Shown piece after piece: positions 1 through 6,692 of a stretch of DNA of 11,778 nt (position 1 is the first letter of the stretch; each line of letters opens with the position of its first letter). The DNA lies in NCBI GenBank assembly GCA_041477005.1, contig JBGOUJ010000190.1:1-11778 (forward strand), written 5' to 3'. The notes beneath the pieces are model-generated. The model was not told the DNA's origin. It saw only the letters and a list, made by a program, of their open reading frames with translations, and did not search any database. Made by a program: the position numbers and the translations under genes. This DNA is from JBGOUJ01 sp041477005 (GTDB taxonomy: Bacteria; Acidobacteriota; Terriglobia; Bryobacterales; JACQDG01).

Positions 1-1
1 A

Positions 2-334
2 GCCGCGCCGGCCATGGGCAATCATCTGCTCGACCCGACGACTCACGAGTTCCATGGCGAGCCGTTCACGCGCCACTGGATCTACGGGGTCTACGACGGC
101 CGGGTCATCTTCTACGAGGAGATGCTGGCTCGCAGCTACATGTTGTCGAAGCCCGACGCGTGCTTCCCGATCCAGTCGCCCGACGCCGTCGCGCTGACCG
201 GGTACTACCCGACCCGGTCGTGCATCCGCTACACGCCCGCGAAGGACGAGTACACCGTCTCCATGGAGGACTTCGTGCTGCGCCAGGCGAGCCCTCCCGG
301 GCCGGTTCGGGACGCGGCGAGAAGCCAGCCGTAG
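2..334 (+). CDS. C-terminal part of an unrecognised conserved protein, cut by window edge
   Basis: The frame is open to the left edge (codons from base 2 read A-A-P-A before the first Met at 14), so this is probably the C-terminal part of a longer gene and the ATG at 14 is not necessarily the start. The 110 visible residues look like folded protein: a 'MGNHLLDP' segment, then 'FTRHWIYGVYDGRVIFYEEM', then 'GYYPTRSC' and 'YTVSMEDFVLRQ'. This layout (a Met-Gly-x-His motif, a tyrosine/aspartate-rich 'YDGRVIFYE' strand, and a proline- and tyrosine-rich loop) reminds me of TTHB210-like/DUF5602 proteins, a recollection I could not test. No function can be given. The last residues (PPGPVRDAARSQP) look like a disordered tail before the TAG stop. 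No neighbour on the same strand suggests a role. Confidence 0.6.
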   Translation, partial: AAPAMGNHLLDPTTHEFHGEPFTRHWIYGVYDGRVIFYEEMLARSYMLSKPDACFPIQSPDAVALTGYYPTRSCIRYTPAKDEYTVSMEDFVLRQASPPGPVRDAARSQP

Positions 335-790
335 CGCTTACTTGCGGCTTGCTCACTCGAGGAACGCGAGCACGGCGCCGACGAGCCTAACTAATCCGCG
401 AGGCGGGGCTGTTTCTGGGAAGGCGTCTTATGTTGACTCGGGACACCGTTAATGCTTCCTATCGTCTCGATACACATCACCCATCCCCCCGCTGCCAAGA
501 TGGGCCGTGATTTGGTAGTGTGCGAGCTTGGTTCCGATCATGATGTGACGATGAACTGCTGGCGGATTCTATCAAGTAACCCACAAGTCATTCACGTATT
601 TGAAGCTTGAGGCAGGAAAGAGTAACAAGAAGATCTCAGTTGGCGAGAAACACCCATCCCGTCGAAGTGAATCTGTCCAAGCGAGCCCGAGGTCCCGTCC
701 TGGGAAGCTTGAAGTCTCCAGGAAACTGAGACGCCAGGCCGCGTCGGAGCCTGGGGCCGGAACAGCCATTGACGGCGACGTAGTTCCCAG
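335..790. other. Gene-free stretch, no supported gene
   Basis: No frame on either strand gives a protein I recognise. The part from about 420 to 620 is visibly more AT-rich than its surroundings. The best small open frame (500-610, +, 36 codons) has no ribosome binding site. A 6-bp inverted repeat (CCCATC at 480-485 with GATGGG at 499-504) is short enough to be chance. The stretch reads as degraded or intergenic DNA at the left side of a pseudogene cluster. Confidence 0.5.
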
Positions 791-804
791 TTGACGATTG
801 AGGG

Positions 805-1097
805 ATGGACCTCGACCTCATTCTGGAAGCGAAGCAGCGGCTCGCGGCTCACCTGCACCCCACGCCTCTGGTCTTCTCTGCACCACTCAGCCGGGCGACG
901 GCCGGCGCACCTGGCTGAAGCTCAAGACTCGGCAGCCGACCGGTTCGTTCAAGGTCCGGCAGGCGCTGACTGGCGCGCTGGTGAATCTGGAAGAAGCCCG
1001 GCGCAACGGCGTGCTGGCGTCCTCGTCGGGCAATTTCGCCCAGGCGGTGGCTTACGCCGGTCGCGAGCTGGGCCTGGATGCGCAAATCGTCATGATG
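805..1097 (+). pseudogene. Truncated, frameshifted threonine/serine dehydratase fragment
   Basis: This is the first ~98 codons of a gene paralogous to the intact dehydratase at 5703-6692. It starts at an ATG (MDLDLI) in the same context as the intact gene, preceded by a TTGACGATTGA-GGG leader at 791-804. Alignment by eye to 5703-5996 gives about 45 differences over 293 bases, roughly 85% identity, mostly at third codon positions. One base is missing in a run of Gs near 902, so the frame that starts at 805 stops at the TGA in 'GGCTGAAG' while the rest continues in the frame of base 798. The PLP-lysine motif (TGSFKVR) and the SSGNFAQ loop are still readable. Similarity ends just after 'QIVMM' at 1097, and the following ~110 bases match nothing in the intact gene. 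The catalytic domain is about two-thirds missing, so it cannot be functional. Confidence 0.88.
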
Positions 1098-1207
1098 AGC
1101 AAATCCCCTTTTGTCTCCACGTTCCGATTTGGATCCGTACGAAAATGTGGAGGCATTGGCCAAAACGCCGTCGTGCCGAGGTGAGTCGATGTGTAACCGA
1201 CCACGCT

Positions 1208-2023
1208 TCAACGTTGGCGGTCGCGGAACTCGGCAAACCAGTTTTGGACCACATGGATCATCCGCTCCCGGCCCCCGACCCTCTCAGGCAAAAGGATCCG
1301 CTGGCCGTCGGCTGAGACGTCGTAATTGGGTTCGGTCTGACTGGTGAAGGCGGCGTGGGAGAACAGCCGTGTGGCCGCGCCGGCTGCAAACTCCGGGGTG
1401 GTGCGAACTGGAACGACGACCAGCGCGCCCGCCTCGGCATAGAACAGCTCCCGGCCGTTCCGGCCCCACCGGATCTGGGACGCGCCGTTGGTGGACACCG
1501 GCCACTTGCGGCCACCCCCGGGAAACGGCCGTACGTAGGCTTCGTCGCGGCCCGACTCATTCGACAGGTAGGCGACATAGCGGCCATCAGGCGAGAGCTT
1601 CGGCGCCCTCTCGTTGGAAGAAGTCTGCAAGAACGGATGTGGTTCCCGATCGCCTTTTTCATTGCGCTGCAGATACCAGAGGTCATATCCGTTCTTTGGA
1701 TCCAGAAGCGAATAGAGGATGTATCGGCCATCTCGGGACCAGTCGGATACCCGCTCATTGTGTGCCGTCGCCGCGAGCGCCTTCTCCTCAGCGGCGGCAT
1801 CCGCCCGGCGGAGGAAGATGTCGATGTTGCCTGCTCGATAGGAACTGAAGGCCACCTCTTCTCCACTCGGAGACCAGGTGGGAAGAAAGTCGTTCGCCGG
1901 GTCGGTCGTCAGGCGAGTCCTCGCGCCGCGGACAATATCGTAGACCCACACGTCCAGGTTCGCGTTTTCCAGCGTCTCCACAGCCAAGAACCGCCCATTG
2001 GGGGAGAGCGCTGCCTCGGCTAC
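1208..2023 (-). pseudogene. C-terminal TolB/PD40-type beta-propeller fragment, likely of a Ser/Thr protein kinase
   Basis: Reading leftwards from about 2023 to the TGA at 1210-1208, the frame holds repeated propeller blades: 'ALSPNGRFLAVE', 'TWSPSGEEVAFSS', 'DWSRDGRYILYS', 'KLSPDGRYVAYLS', 'RWGRNGRELFYAE' and 'DVSADGQRILL', ending in 'VVQNWFAEFRDRQR'. Blades of the SPDG type with that ending are typical of the C-terminal sensor half of acidobacterial serine/threonine kinases and of TolB-like proteins. There is no kinase domain, transmembrane helix or signal peptide. Upstream of about 2023 the sequence belongs to a metalloprotease fragment on the other strand. The open frame runs on to an ATG at 2521, but its first ~160 residues are Arg/Pro/Ser-rich shadow sequence without blades, so I read it as chance. 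The blades carry no frameshift, which suggests a fairly recent truncation. Whether a short protein is still made is unknown. Confidence 0.75.
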
Positions 2024-2341
2024 GCGCTGCTGGCGGACGGCTTTCACTCGATTGCCGGTGTTTACCTTCACCGGGCCGTTGAACTCGAGGACCGAAATTT
2101 CGCCGGTCGAGCAGCCATCTTGGGCGCCATGATGGCGCACGAAATCGGCCACCTGCTCCTGGAACAGTCCGGTCATTCCGGAAGCGGAATCATGCGGGCC
2201 CAGTGGGGCGACGAAGACCTGAAGGTAATCGCGAAGGGCAGGATGTGGTTTACGGCAGACGAAGCGTCGCGACTGACTTCGATGGTCGCGAGGCGACAGC
2301 AGGCGTCTGGAAAGAATGAGGCGATCCTGCAAAAGCCCTGA
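2015..2341 (+). pseudogene. C-terminal fragment of an HEXXH zinc metalloprotease
   Basis: The plus-strand frame ending at the TGA 2339-2341 contains 'MMAHEIGHLLLEQSGHSG' followed by 'SGIMRAQW' and 'FTADEASRL'. The HEXXH zinc motif lies at 2138-2152, with a further His eight residues later and a Gly-Ile-Met that could be a Met-turn. The same order (LGxxMAHEIGHLLL, HSxxGIMRAxW, a FTxxEAxxL tail) occurs in small acidobacterial predicted metalloproteases. Similarity seems to begin near 2015 ('LGYALLADGF'), although the first 60-90 bases are uncertain because they overlap the end of the propeller fragment on the other strand. The open frame extends left to 1355, but that part is only the antisense of the propeller. 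No start codon, ribosome site or signal peptide belongs to the fragment. The third His is spaced unlike classical metzincins (HEXXHXXGXXH), so the family assignment stays general. Confidence 0.68.
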
Positions 2342-2513
2342 AATGGGCGGCCGACCCATCGGATAGGCTTGATCGGTAGTGCTCCGGCGGCGGATTCCCC
2401 TTGGGGGATGGACGAGCTGCTTCCTCTGTCCTAGAACGACGTATCTCGGGCATAAGGCGGCTAAGGATTCACAACAAGTGCTGGCGATGGAAATCCCCGC
2501 GCCTGAGAATGTT

Positions 2514-5168
2514 TTATTCATACCGCAGTGCGAGCGAGGGGTCGAGGCGCGCCGCGCGGCGCGCAGGCCACCAGCCGGCCAGTAAGGCGGCCGCGGCGAG
2601 CACTGCCGCCGAAATCGCGAGCGTCAGCGGGTCGGAGGGCGATACTTCGAACAGCAGCGACCCGATGAGGCGCGATCCGGCGATGGCTGCGGGCAACCCG
2701 ATCAGAATGCCCAGCCCGGTCACCCGCAAGCTCTGTTGGAGGACCATCCGTATGACGTCCCAGGAGTCCGCCCCCACGGCAATGCGGATGCCGATCTCCC
2801 GCGTGCGGCTGCTTACCGCATGGGCCATGGCTCCGTAAAGTCCGATGGAGGCCAGCAGGACTCCCAGGACCCCGAAGGCCACCGAGAGCTGCGCCACCAG
2901 GCGATCGCGGCCGAGGGAGCGCTGCACTGCATCTTCGATGGTACCGGTTTCCACGGCGAGGTCTTTCGCCGCCGCGGCGAAGGCCGAGCGGATCTCGGCC
3001 TCGCACACCGCTAATGGAACGCCCGGCTTCGCGCGAGCTACGACCGCGCCCCCCCAGTCTGCCGGCACCGGGAAATAGACCAGGTCCTTCGGAGGTTCCC
3101 GCAGGCTGACATCCTTGATGTCTTTGACCACGCCGACGATTTCCAGTGGACGGGGCATCGTTCCGTACTGGATTTTCAGTCCCAGTGGATTCCTGCGCCG
3201 GAAGTAATGCCGCGCGAGCTTCTCGTTGACGATGGCGACGTTGGCCCCGGGGAAGACAACGCGGTCGCGTTCCTCGAAGTCGCGTCCTGCGATCATTGGA
3301 ATACGCAGGGTCTGGAAGTAGCCGGGGGCGATGCTGTCGCTGTAGGCCAAGTTGTCTTCGCCCGGAGCCAGCACGTAACCGGGAACAGTCACCCAGGCCC
3401 ATCCCGAGGCGCCCCAGAGGATGGGCGGACTGCCTATGCTGGCATGGGCGACGTGTGGTGAGCGCTGGAGCCGATCGAGTACCTCCTTGATCACACCGGG
3501 TATGCGGTCCCGCGGGAATTGCGCTCGGAAGAAGTTCGGCACACCGTAGACTGTTGTCTTCCTGTCGAAGCCGCCGGAGGTGCTGTTCAGATTCCACAAG
3601 GTGCGGGCAAAGAGCGCGGCCGAGACTACCAATACGAGCGACGCCGCCAGTTGCCCCGCCAGAACCGCTTGCGAGACGCGGCCGCGGCGGCCCGTCACGG
3701 ACGCCGCGTTTGCTCTCAGCATCGCCTCCGGGCTCACGCGCGACGCGCGAATCCCCGGCAGCAAGCCGAACAGGAAACCCGCCGCGAGCGTCAGGCCGAC
3801 GCTCGCCACCAGCACCGCCGGGCTGGCCTGGAATCGAAGCCAGGGACGATCCGGCTCGGCGACGAATAGCAGGAGCAGGTCGGTGATCCAGCGCGCCGCC
3901 AGCAGGCCGGCCAAGCCACCACAGACGGCCAGCAGCAGGCACTCCGTCATCCATTGCCGGATGAGCTGCGCCCGTCCGGCTCCCAGGGCCAGCCGGATGC
4001 TCATTTCGCGGGCGCGGCCCGCGCCGCGCACAAACAGGAGCGTGGCGAGGTTCGCGCAGGCAATCAGAAACACCGCTGCCACCAGTCCCATCAGGACCAG
4101 GACGGCGCGGGAGAACTCCAGGCGAACGGCCGAGTAGCCGTGGCTGCCGTCCTCCAGCACCATGAACTCCCGATCGCCATTGTCGCGGTCTTTGATGCGT
4201 GTGGGCGCGTCCAGCACCGGCGATTTTTCCCGCAGAATCGCCTGTATGGTGGCCAGCGGAACGTCCCGCTTGAGCCGCCCCATGATGTGGAACCGCATAG
4301 CGCCCTGGCGCTGCAGCACTCCCGGTTTAAAGCGCTCGAGGGCGTGGAGCGGCAGATACACATCCGGAGCGGCGCTGGGCTCGGTCCCGAAGAACCCAGG
4401 CGGGGCCACCCCGATGACTTGAAACGTGGCCTCACGCAGCTTCAGGCTGCGGCCGACGACGCCCGGATCTGCGGCAAACACGGTCTGCCAAAGACCGTGG
4501 CTGATTACCGCGATCTCGGACGCACGCGCCTGCTCGTCCTGCGCGGTCAGGAGCCGCCCCAGAGCCGGACCGAGGCCGAGGGTGTCGAAATAATTGCCAG
4601 TCACGGAGGTGACCTGGGCCGGTTGTTTGCGATCCTCGACGGTCAGATCCAAGCGGTCGTTGCCCCATAGGAACAGCGGGTCAAAGAAGTTGAAGTTGTC
4701 GCGCAGCATCTCGAATTTCGGATACGACATTGTGTAGTGGGTCCCGCTGCTCGAAATCAGAACCACCTGGTACAAGCGCTCCGGATCGCGCACCGGCAGC
4801 TTGGTCAACATAAGACGGTGAAGCAGGCTGAACACCGCGGCGTTGGCGCCGATGCCGAGGGCCAGCGAAATCACGGCGACCGCGGTGAAGCCGGGACTCT
4901 TGCGCATGGACCGGGCGGCGTAGACGACATTTCGGAAGAGTTCGTCGACCCAGCGGCCGCCGCGGGCCTCGCGGCATCCTTCCTTGTACCCCTCGACGCC
5001 GCCGAACTCCAGCCTCGCCCGGCGCAGCGCCTCCTCGCGCGAGAGGCCGGTGCGCGCCAGGTGGTCCGCGCGCTGCTCGATGTGGAACTGGAGCTCATCT
5101 TTGAGATCCTGCTCCCAGCGGGAGCGGCGGAAAATCATCCTGCCGAGGGAACGCAGCCGGGCGAGCAT
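2514..5168 (-). CDS. ADOP-family duplicated MacB/FtsX-type permease
   Basis: This 884-residue membrane protein belongs to the acidobacterial duplicated orphan permease family (TIGR03434 as I recall it). These are fused pairs of MacB-like permease halves without an attached ATPase, presumed to act in export or envelope processes. A cytosolic prefix (residues 1-80, with 'RSRWEQDLKDELQFHIEQR') precedes the first membrane helix (about 94-117, 'SLALGIGANAAVFSLL'). A periplasmic MacB-type domain follows, then FtsX core 1 (about 354-475, with 'REMSIRLALGAGRAQLIRQ'), a second periplasmic half, and FtsX core 2 (about 758-880, with 'TREIGIRIAVGA' and 'PARRAARLDP'). Both halves appear complete, and length matches the family's 800-900. 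The frame is open to 5318, but AAAGGAGG at 5183-5176 lies 7 bases from the ATG at 5168 and only 1 base from the ATG at 5174, so I choose 5168. The padR stop codon ends at 5171, which implies coupled translation. The substrate is unknown. Confidence 0.93.
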   Translation of the reverse strand: MLARLRSLGRMIFRRSRWEQDLKDELQFHIEQRADHLARTGLSREEALRRARLEFGGVEGYKEGCREARGGRWVDELFRNVVYAARSMRKSPGFTAVAVISLALGIGANAAVFSLLHRLMLTKLPVRDPERLYQVVLISSSGTHYTMSYPKFEMLRDNFNFFDPLFLWGNDRLDLTVEDRKQPAQVTSVTGNYFDTLGLGPALGRLLTAQDEQARASEIAVISHGLWQTVFAADPGVVGRSLKLREATFQVIGVAPPGFFGTEPSAAPDVYLPLHALERFKPGVLQRQGAMRFHIMGRLKRDVPLATIQAILREKSPVLDAPTRIKDRDNGDREFMVLEDGSHGYSAVRLEFSRAVLVLMGLVAAVFLIACANLATLLFVRGAGRAREMSIRLALGAGRAQLIRQWMTECLLLAVCGGLAGLLAARWITDLLLLFVAEPDRPWLRFQASPAVLVASVGLTLAAGFLFGLLPGIRASRVSPEAMLRANAASVTGRRGRVSQAVLAGQLAASLVLVVSAALFARTLWNLNSTSGGFDRKTTVYGVPNFFRAQFPRDRIPGVIKEVLDRLQRSPHVAHASIGSPPILWGASGWAWVTVPGYVLAPGEDNLAYSDSIAPGYFQTLRIPMIAGRDFEERDRVVFPGANVAIVNEKLARHYFRRRNPLGLKIQYGTMPRPLEIVGVVKDIKDVSLREPPKDLVYFPVPADWGGAVVARAKPGVPLAVCEAEIRSAFAAAAKDLAVETGTIEDAVQRSLGRDRLVAQLSVAFGVLGVLLASIGLYGAMAHAVSSRTREIGIRIAVGADSWDVIRMVLQQSLRVTGLGILIGLPAAIAGSRLIGSLLFEVSPSDPLTLAISAAVLAAAALLAGWWPARRAARLDPSLALRYE

Positions 5169-5170
5169 GG

Positions 5171-5515
5171 TCATGCCTCCTTTGCGCGGGCTTTCAGGGC
5201 CGCTGTCATGGCCGCCGCCAGCCGGTTCCAGCCTTTCATCTCTTCGCCGAGCCGCTTGCGGCCGGCGGCTGTGAGCCGGTAGTACTTGGCACGACGGTTG
5301 TTTTCCGAAGTTCCCCATTCGCCCGCCAGGAGCCCCTGATGCTCGAGGCGATGGAGCGCGGGATAGAGCGCTCCCTGCTCGATGGTGAGCGCGCCCCCGG
5401 TGATCTGCTCGATGCGCAGGAGAACGCCGTAGCCGTGCTGCGGGTTGAGCGAAACTGCCTTCAAAATAAGAAGATCGAGGGTCCCCGGAAGGAGTTCTGC
5501 CTGTTTTCGCATCAT
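5171..5515 (-). CDS. PadR-family transcriptional repressor (acidobacterial type)
   Basis: This 114-residue winged-helix regulator belongs to the acidobacterial PadR group (TIGR03433 as I recall it) that is usually paired with ADOP permeases. The characteristic start 'LLPGTLDLLILKAVSL' is followed by 'HGYGVLLRIEQITGG', 'IEQGALYPALHRLEHQGLL' (recognition helix and wing) and 'NNRRAKYYRLTAAGRKRL'. A C-terminal helix would serve dimerisation. PadR proteins are usually dimeric repressors released by small ligands. The ligand here is unknown. Two adjacent ATGs (5515 and 5512) follow an AGGTG at 5525-5521; I give the first, though either is possible. The open frame continues to 5662, but the promoter lies inside that extension, so I reject it. 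It probably represses its own promoter and thereby the downstream permease. Confidence 0.92.
   Translation of the reverse strand: MMRKQAELLPGTLDLLILKAVSLNPQHGYGVLLRIEQITGGALTIEQGALYPALHRLEHQGLLAGEWGTSENNRRAKYYRLTAAGRKRLGEEMKGWNRLAAAMTAALKARAKEA
5176..5183 (-). promoter_or_regulatory. Ribosome binding site deciding the ADOP start
   Basis: AAAGGAGG on the minus strand lies inside the last codons of padR (Lys-Glu-Ala before TGA). Two in-frame ATGs follow, at 5174 and 5168. Only the second has normal spacing (7 bases), and the padR TGA (5173-5171) sits between them, so a ribosome ending padR can restart at once on the permease. Confidence 0.7.
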
Positions 5516-5522
5516 GTGCTCA

Positions 5523-5537
5523 CCTAGTGCAATTAGG
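5523..5537. promoter_or_regulatory. Candidate PadR operator (imperfect palindrome)
   Basis: CCTAGTGCAATTAGG is a 15-bp imperfect palindrome (outer CCTA/TAGG perfect, inner positions partly symmetrical). It spans the predicted transcription start of padR and overlaps its ribosome binding site, where a bound repressor would block initiation. PadR proteins bind palindromes of about this size near their own promoters. That this one is the site is inference from position. Confidence 0.4.
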
Positions 5538-5540
5538 AGA

Positions 5541-5569
5541 AGCTTAATGCAGCTCTCCTGAGTTGTCAA
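5541..5569 (-). promoter_or_regulatory. Candidate sigma-70-type promoter of padR-ADOP
   Basis: On the minus strand a perfect -35 hexamer TTGACA (5569-5564) is followed after 17 bases by TAAGCT (5546-5541), a weak -10 matching three of six consensus positions. The inferred start site would be near 5534, about 20 bases before the padR ATG, leaving room for the AGGTG ribosome site. It is the only good -35 in the divergent region between padR and the dehydratase gene. Confidence 0.5.
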
Positions 5570-5671
5570 GGAGGGCGCTGCGAAAAAATTCGGAGAACCC
5601 TCGTGGCGCACCCAGGTGGGGCCGGGATGGCCCCGGAGGCGAAGAACCGCGCCGGCGAACAAGCATTTGAC

Positions 5672-5701
5672 GATTGACGATGGGGTGATTGACGATGGAG
5701 G
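5672..5701 (+). repeat. 15-bp tandem repeat, two units, in the dehydratase leader
   Basis: GATTGACGATGGGGT (5672-5686) is followed directly by GATTGACGATGGAGG (5687-5701), which differs at two positions. A further TTGACGA precedes them at 5667. The array ends one base before the dehydratase ATG and supplies its GGAGGG, which abuts the start codon with no normal spacing. The truncated dehydratase copy at 805 has only one TTGACGATTGA unit here, so copy number differs between the two. Confidence 0.75.
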
Positions 5702-5702
5702 G

Positions 5703-6692
5703 ATGGACCTCGATCTGATCCACGAAGCCCGCCGGCGGCTGGCGGCTTACTTGCAGCCCACGCCTCTGGTGTTCTCCGCGCCGCTGAGTCGGACAGTGGG
5801 CCGGCGCATCTGGCTGAAGCTCGAGACGCAGCAGCCGACCGGTTCGTTCAAAGTCCGGCCGGCGCTGAATGGCGCGCTGGTGAATCTGGACGCGGCCCGG
5901 CGTAACGGCGTGCTGGCGTCATCGTCGGGCAATTTCGCCCAGGCAGTGGCTTACGCCGGGCGCGAGTTGGGGCTCGACGCCCAAATCGTTATGATGGACA
6001 ACTCGTCGCCTTACAAGATCGCCGCGACGGAGTCCTGGGGGGCGAAGGTCGTACGATGCGGCAATACGTTTGAGGAGCGTTGGGAGACGACCTACCGCTT
6101 GCAGCGGGAGACGGGGCGCATTTTGCTGCACCCTTACGACTCGGCCGAGACCATCGCCGGCGACGGCACGCTGGGTCTCGAGCTGGTGGATCAACTGCCC
6201 GGCGATTTCACCGTGCTGGTTCCGGTTAGCGGCGGCGGGCTGATCTCGGGCATTGCCACGGCGGTCAAGGCTCTCCGGCCCCAGTGCAAGGTCATCGGGG
6301 TGCAACCGGAGCGGAACGGAGCCTTCCATCGCTCGCTCGAAGCGGGCGAACCGGTGAGCGTGGGTCCGGTCGAGACCATCGCCGATGCCCTGGTCGCCTC
6401 CAAGCCCGGGAGCCACACGTTCGAGATCGTGCGCGAGCGGGCCGATGGGGTGGTGCTGGTGAGCGAGGATGAAATTGCGGGCGCCGTGCGCGATCTCGTG
6501 TGGAAACAGAAGGTCGTCGCCGAGCCGGGTGGGGCGGTGGCGGTCGCGGCGCTTCTGGCCGGCAAGGTTCCGGCGGGAACCGGCGATGTGGTTTGTGTAA
6601 TCAGTGGCGGAAACGTGATGCCGGCGGCGCTGATCAGGCTGTTGAGCGAAGAGAAAGCTCCTCCGAGTCGGGATACTGGTCGCGAATGTTGA
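5703..6692 (+). CDS. PLP-dependent threonine/serine dehydratase, no ACT domain
   Basis: This 329-residue fold-type II PLP enzyme probably deaminates L-threonine or L-serine to 2-oxobutyrate or pyruvate in the cytoplasm. The PLP-binding lysine is K50 in 'PTGSFKVR'. The substrate loop is 'SSSGNFAQ' (73-80), with Phe where many dehydratases have His. The glycine-rich phosphate cradle is 'PVSGGGLISG' (174-183), and 'SGGN' (301-304) lies near the end. The length fits catabolic (TdcB-like) dehydratases or serine racemases; the regulatory ACT domains of biosynthetic IlvA are absent. Related enzymes such as hydroxyaspartate dehydratase cannot be excluded. The start at 5703 is chosen because homology begins with MDLDLI and the truncated copy starts at the same codon; upstream codons are tandem repeat. 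The last ~14 residues (EEKAPPSRDTGREC) have no family look and overlap the convergent HD-GYP gene. Confidence 0.9.
   Translation: MDLDLIHEARRRLAAYLQPTPLVFSAPLSRTVGRRIWLKLETQQPTGSFKVRPALNGALVNLDAARRNGVLASSSGNFAQAVAYAGRELGLDAQIVMMDNSSPYKIAATESWGAKVVRCGNTFEERWETTYRLQRETGRILLHPYDSAETIAGDGTLGLELVDQLPGDFTVLVPVSGGGLISGIATAVKALRPQCKVIGVQPERNGAFHRSLEAGEPVSVGPVETIADALVASKPGSHTFEIVRERADGVVLVSEDEIAGAVRDLVWKQKVVAEPGGAVAVAALLAGKVPAGTGDVVCVISGGNVMPAALIRLLSEEKAPPSRDTGREC

Noticed and set aside
500..610. 36-residue open frame in the left gene-free stretch
   Set aside because: No ribosome binding site and no recognisable sequence.
1355..2341. Full 328-residue plus-strand frame as an intact metalloprotease
   Set aside because: Residues before about 2015 are the antisense of the propeller, and no start site or signal peptide fits a protease.
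1208..2521. Full 437-residue minus-strand frame as one intact gene
   Set aside because: Only the C-terminal ~270 residues show propeller blades; the first ~160 are antisense to the protease fragment and have no domain character.
2514..5318. Longer ADOP permease starting at 5318
   Set aside because: The extra 50 residues lie inside padR in another frame; the ribosome site at 5176-5183 supports 5168.
5171..5662. Longer padR starting at 5662
   Set aside because: The extension covers the predicted promoter and operator, and family members begin with the MRKQAELLPGTLD-type start.
5616..6692. Longer dehydratase starting at 5616
   Set aside because: The extra 29 residues encode the tandem repeat and non-homologous sequence; the truncated copy shares the 5703 start.
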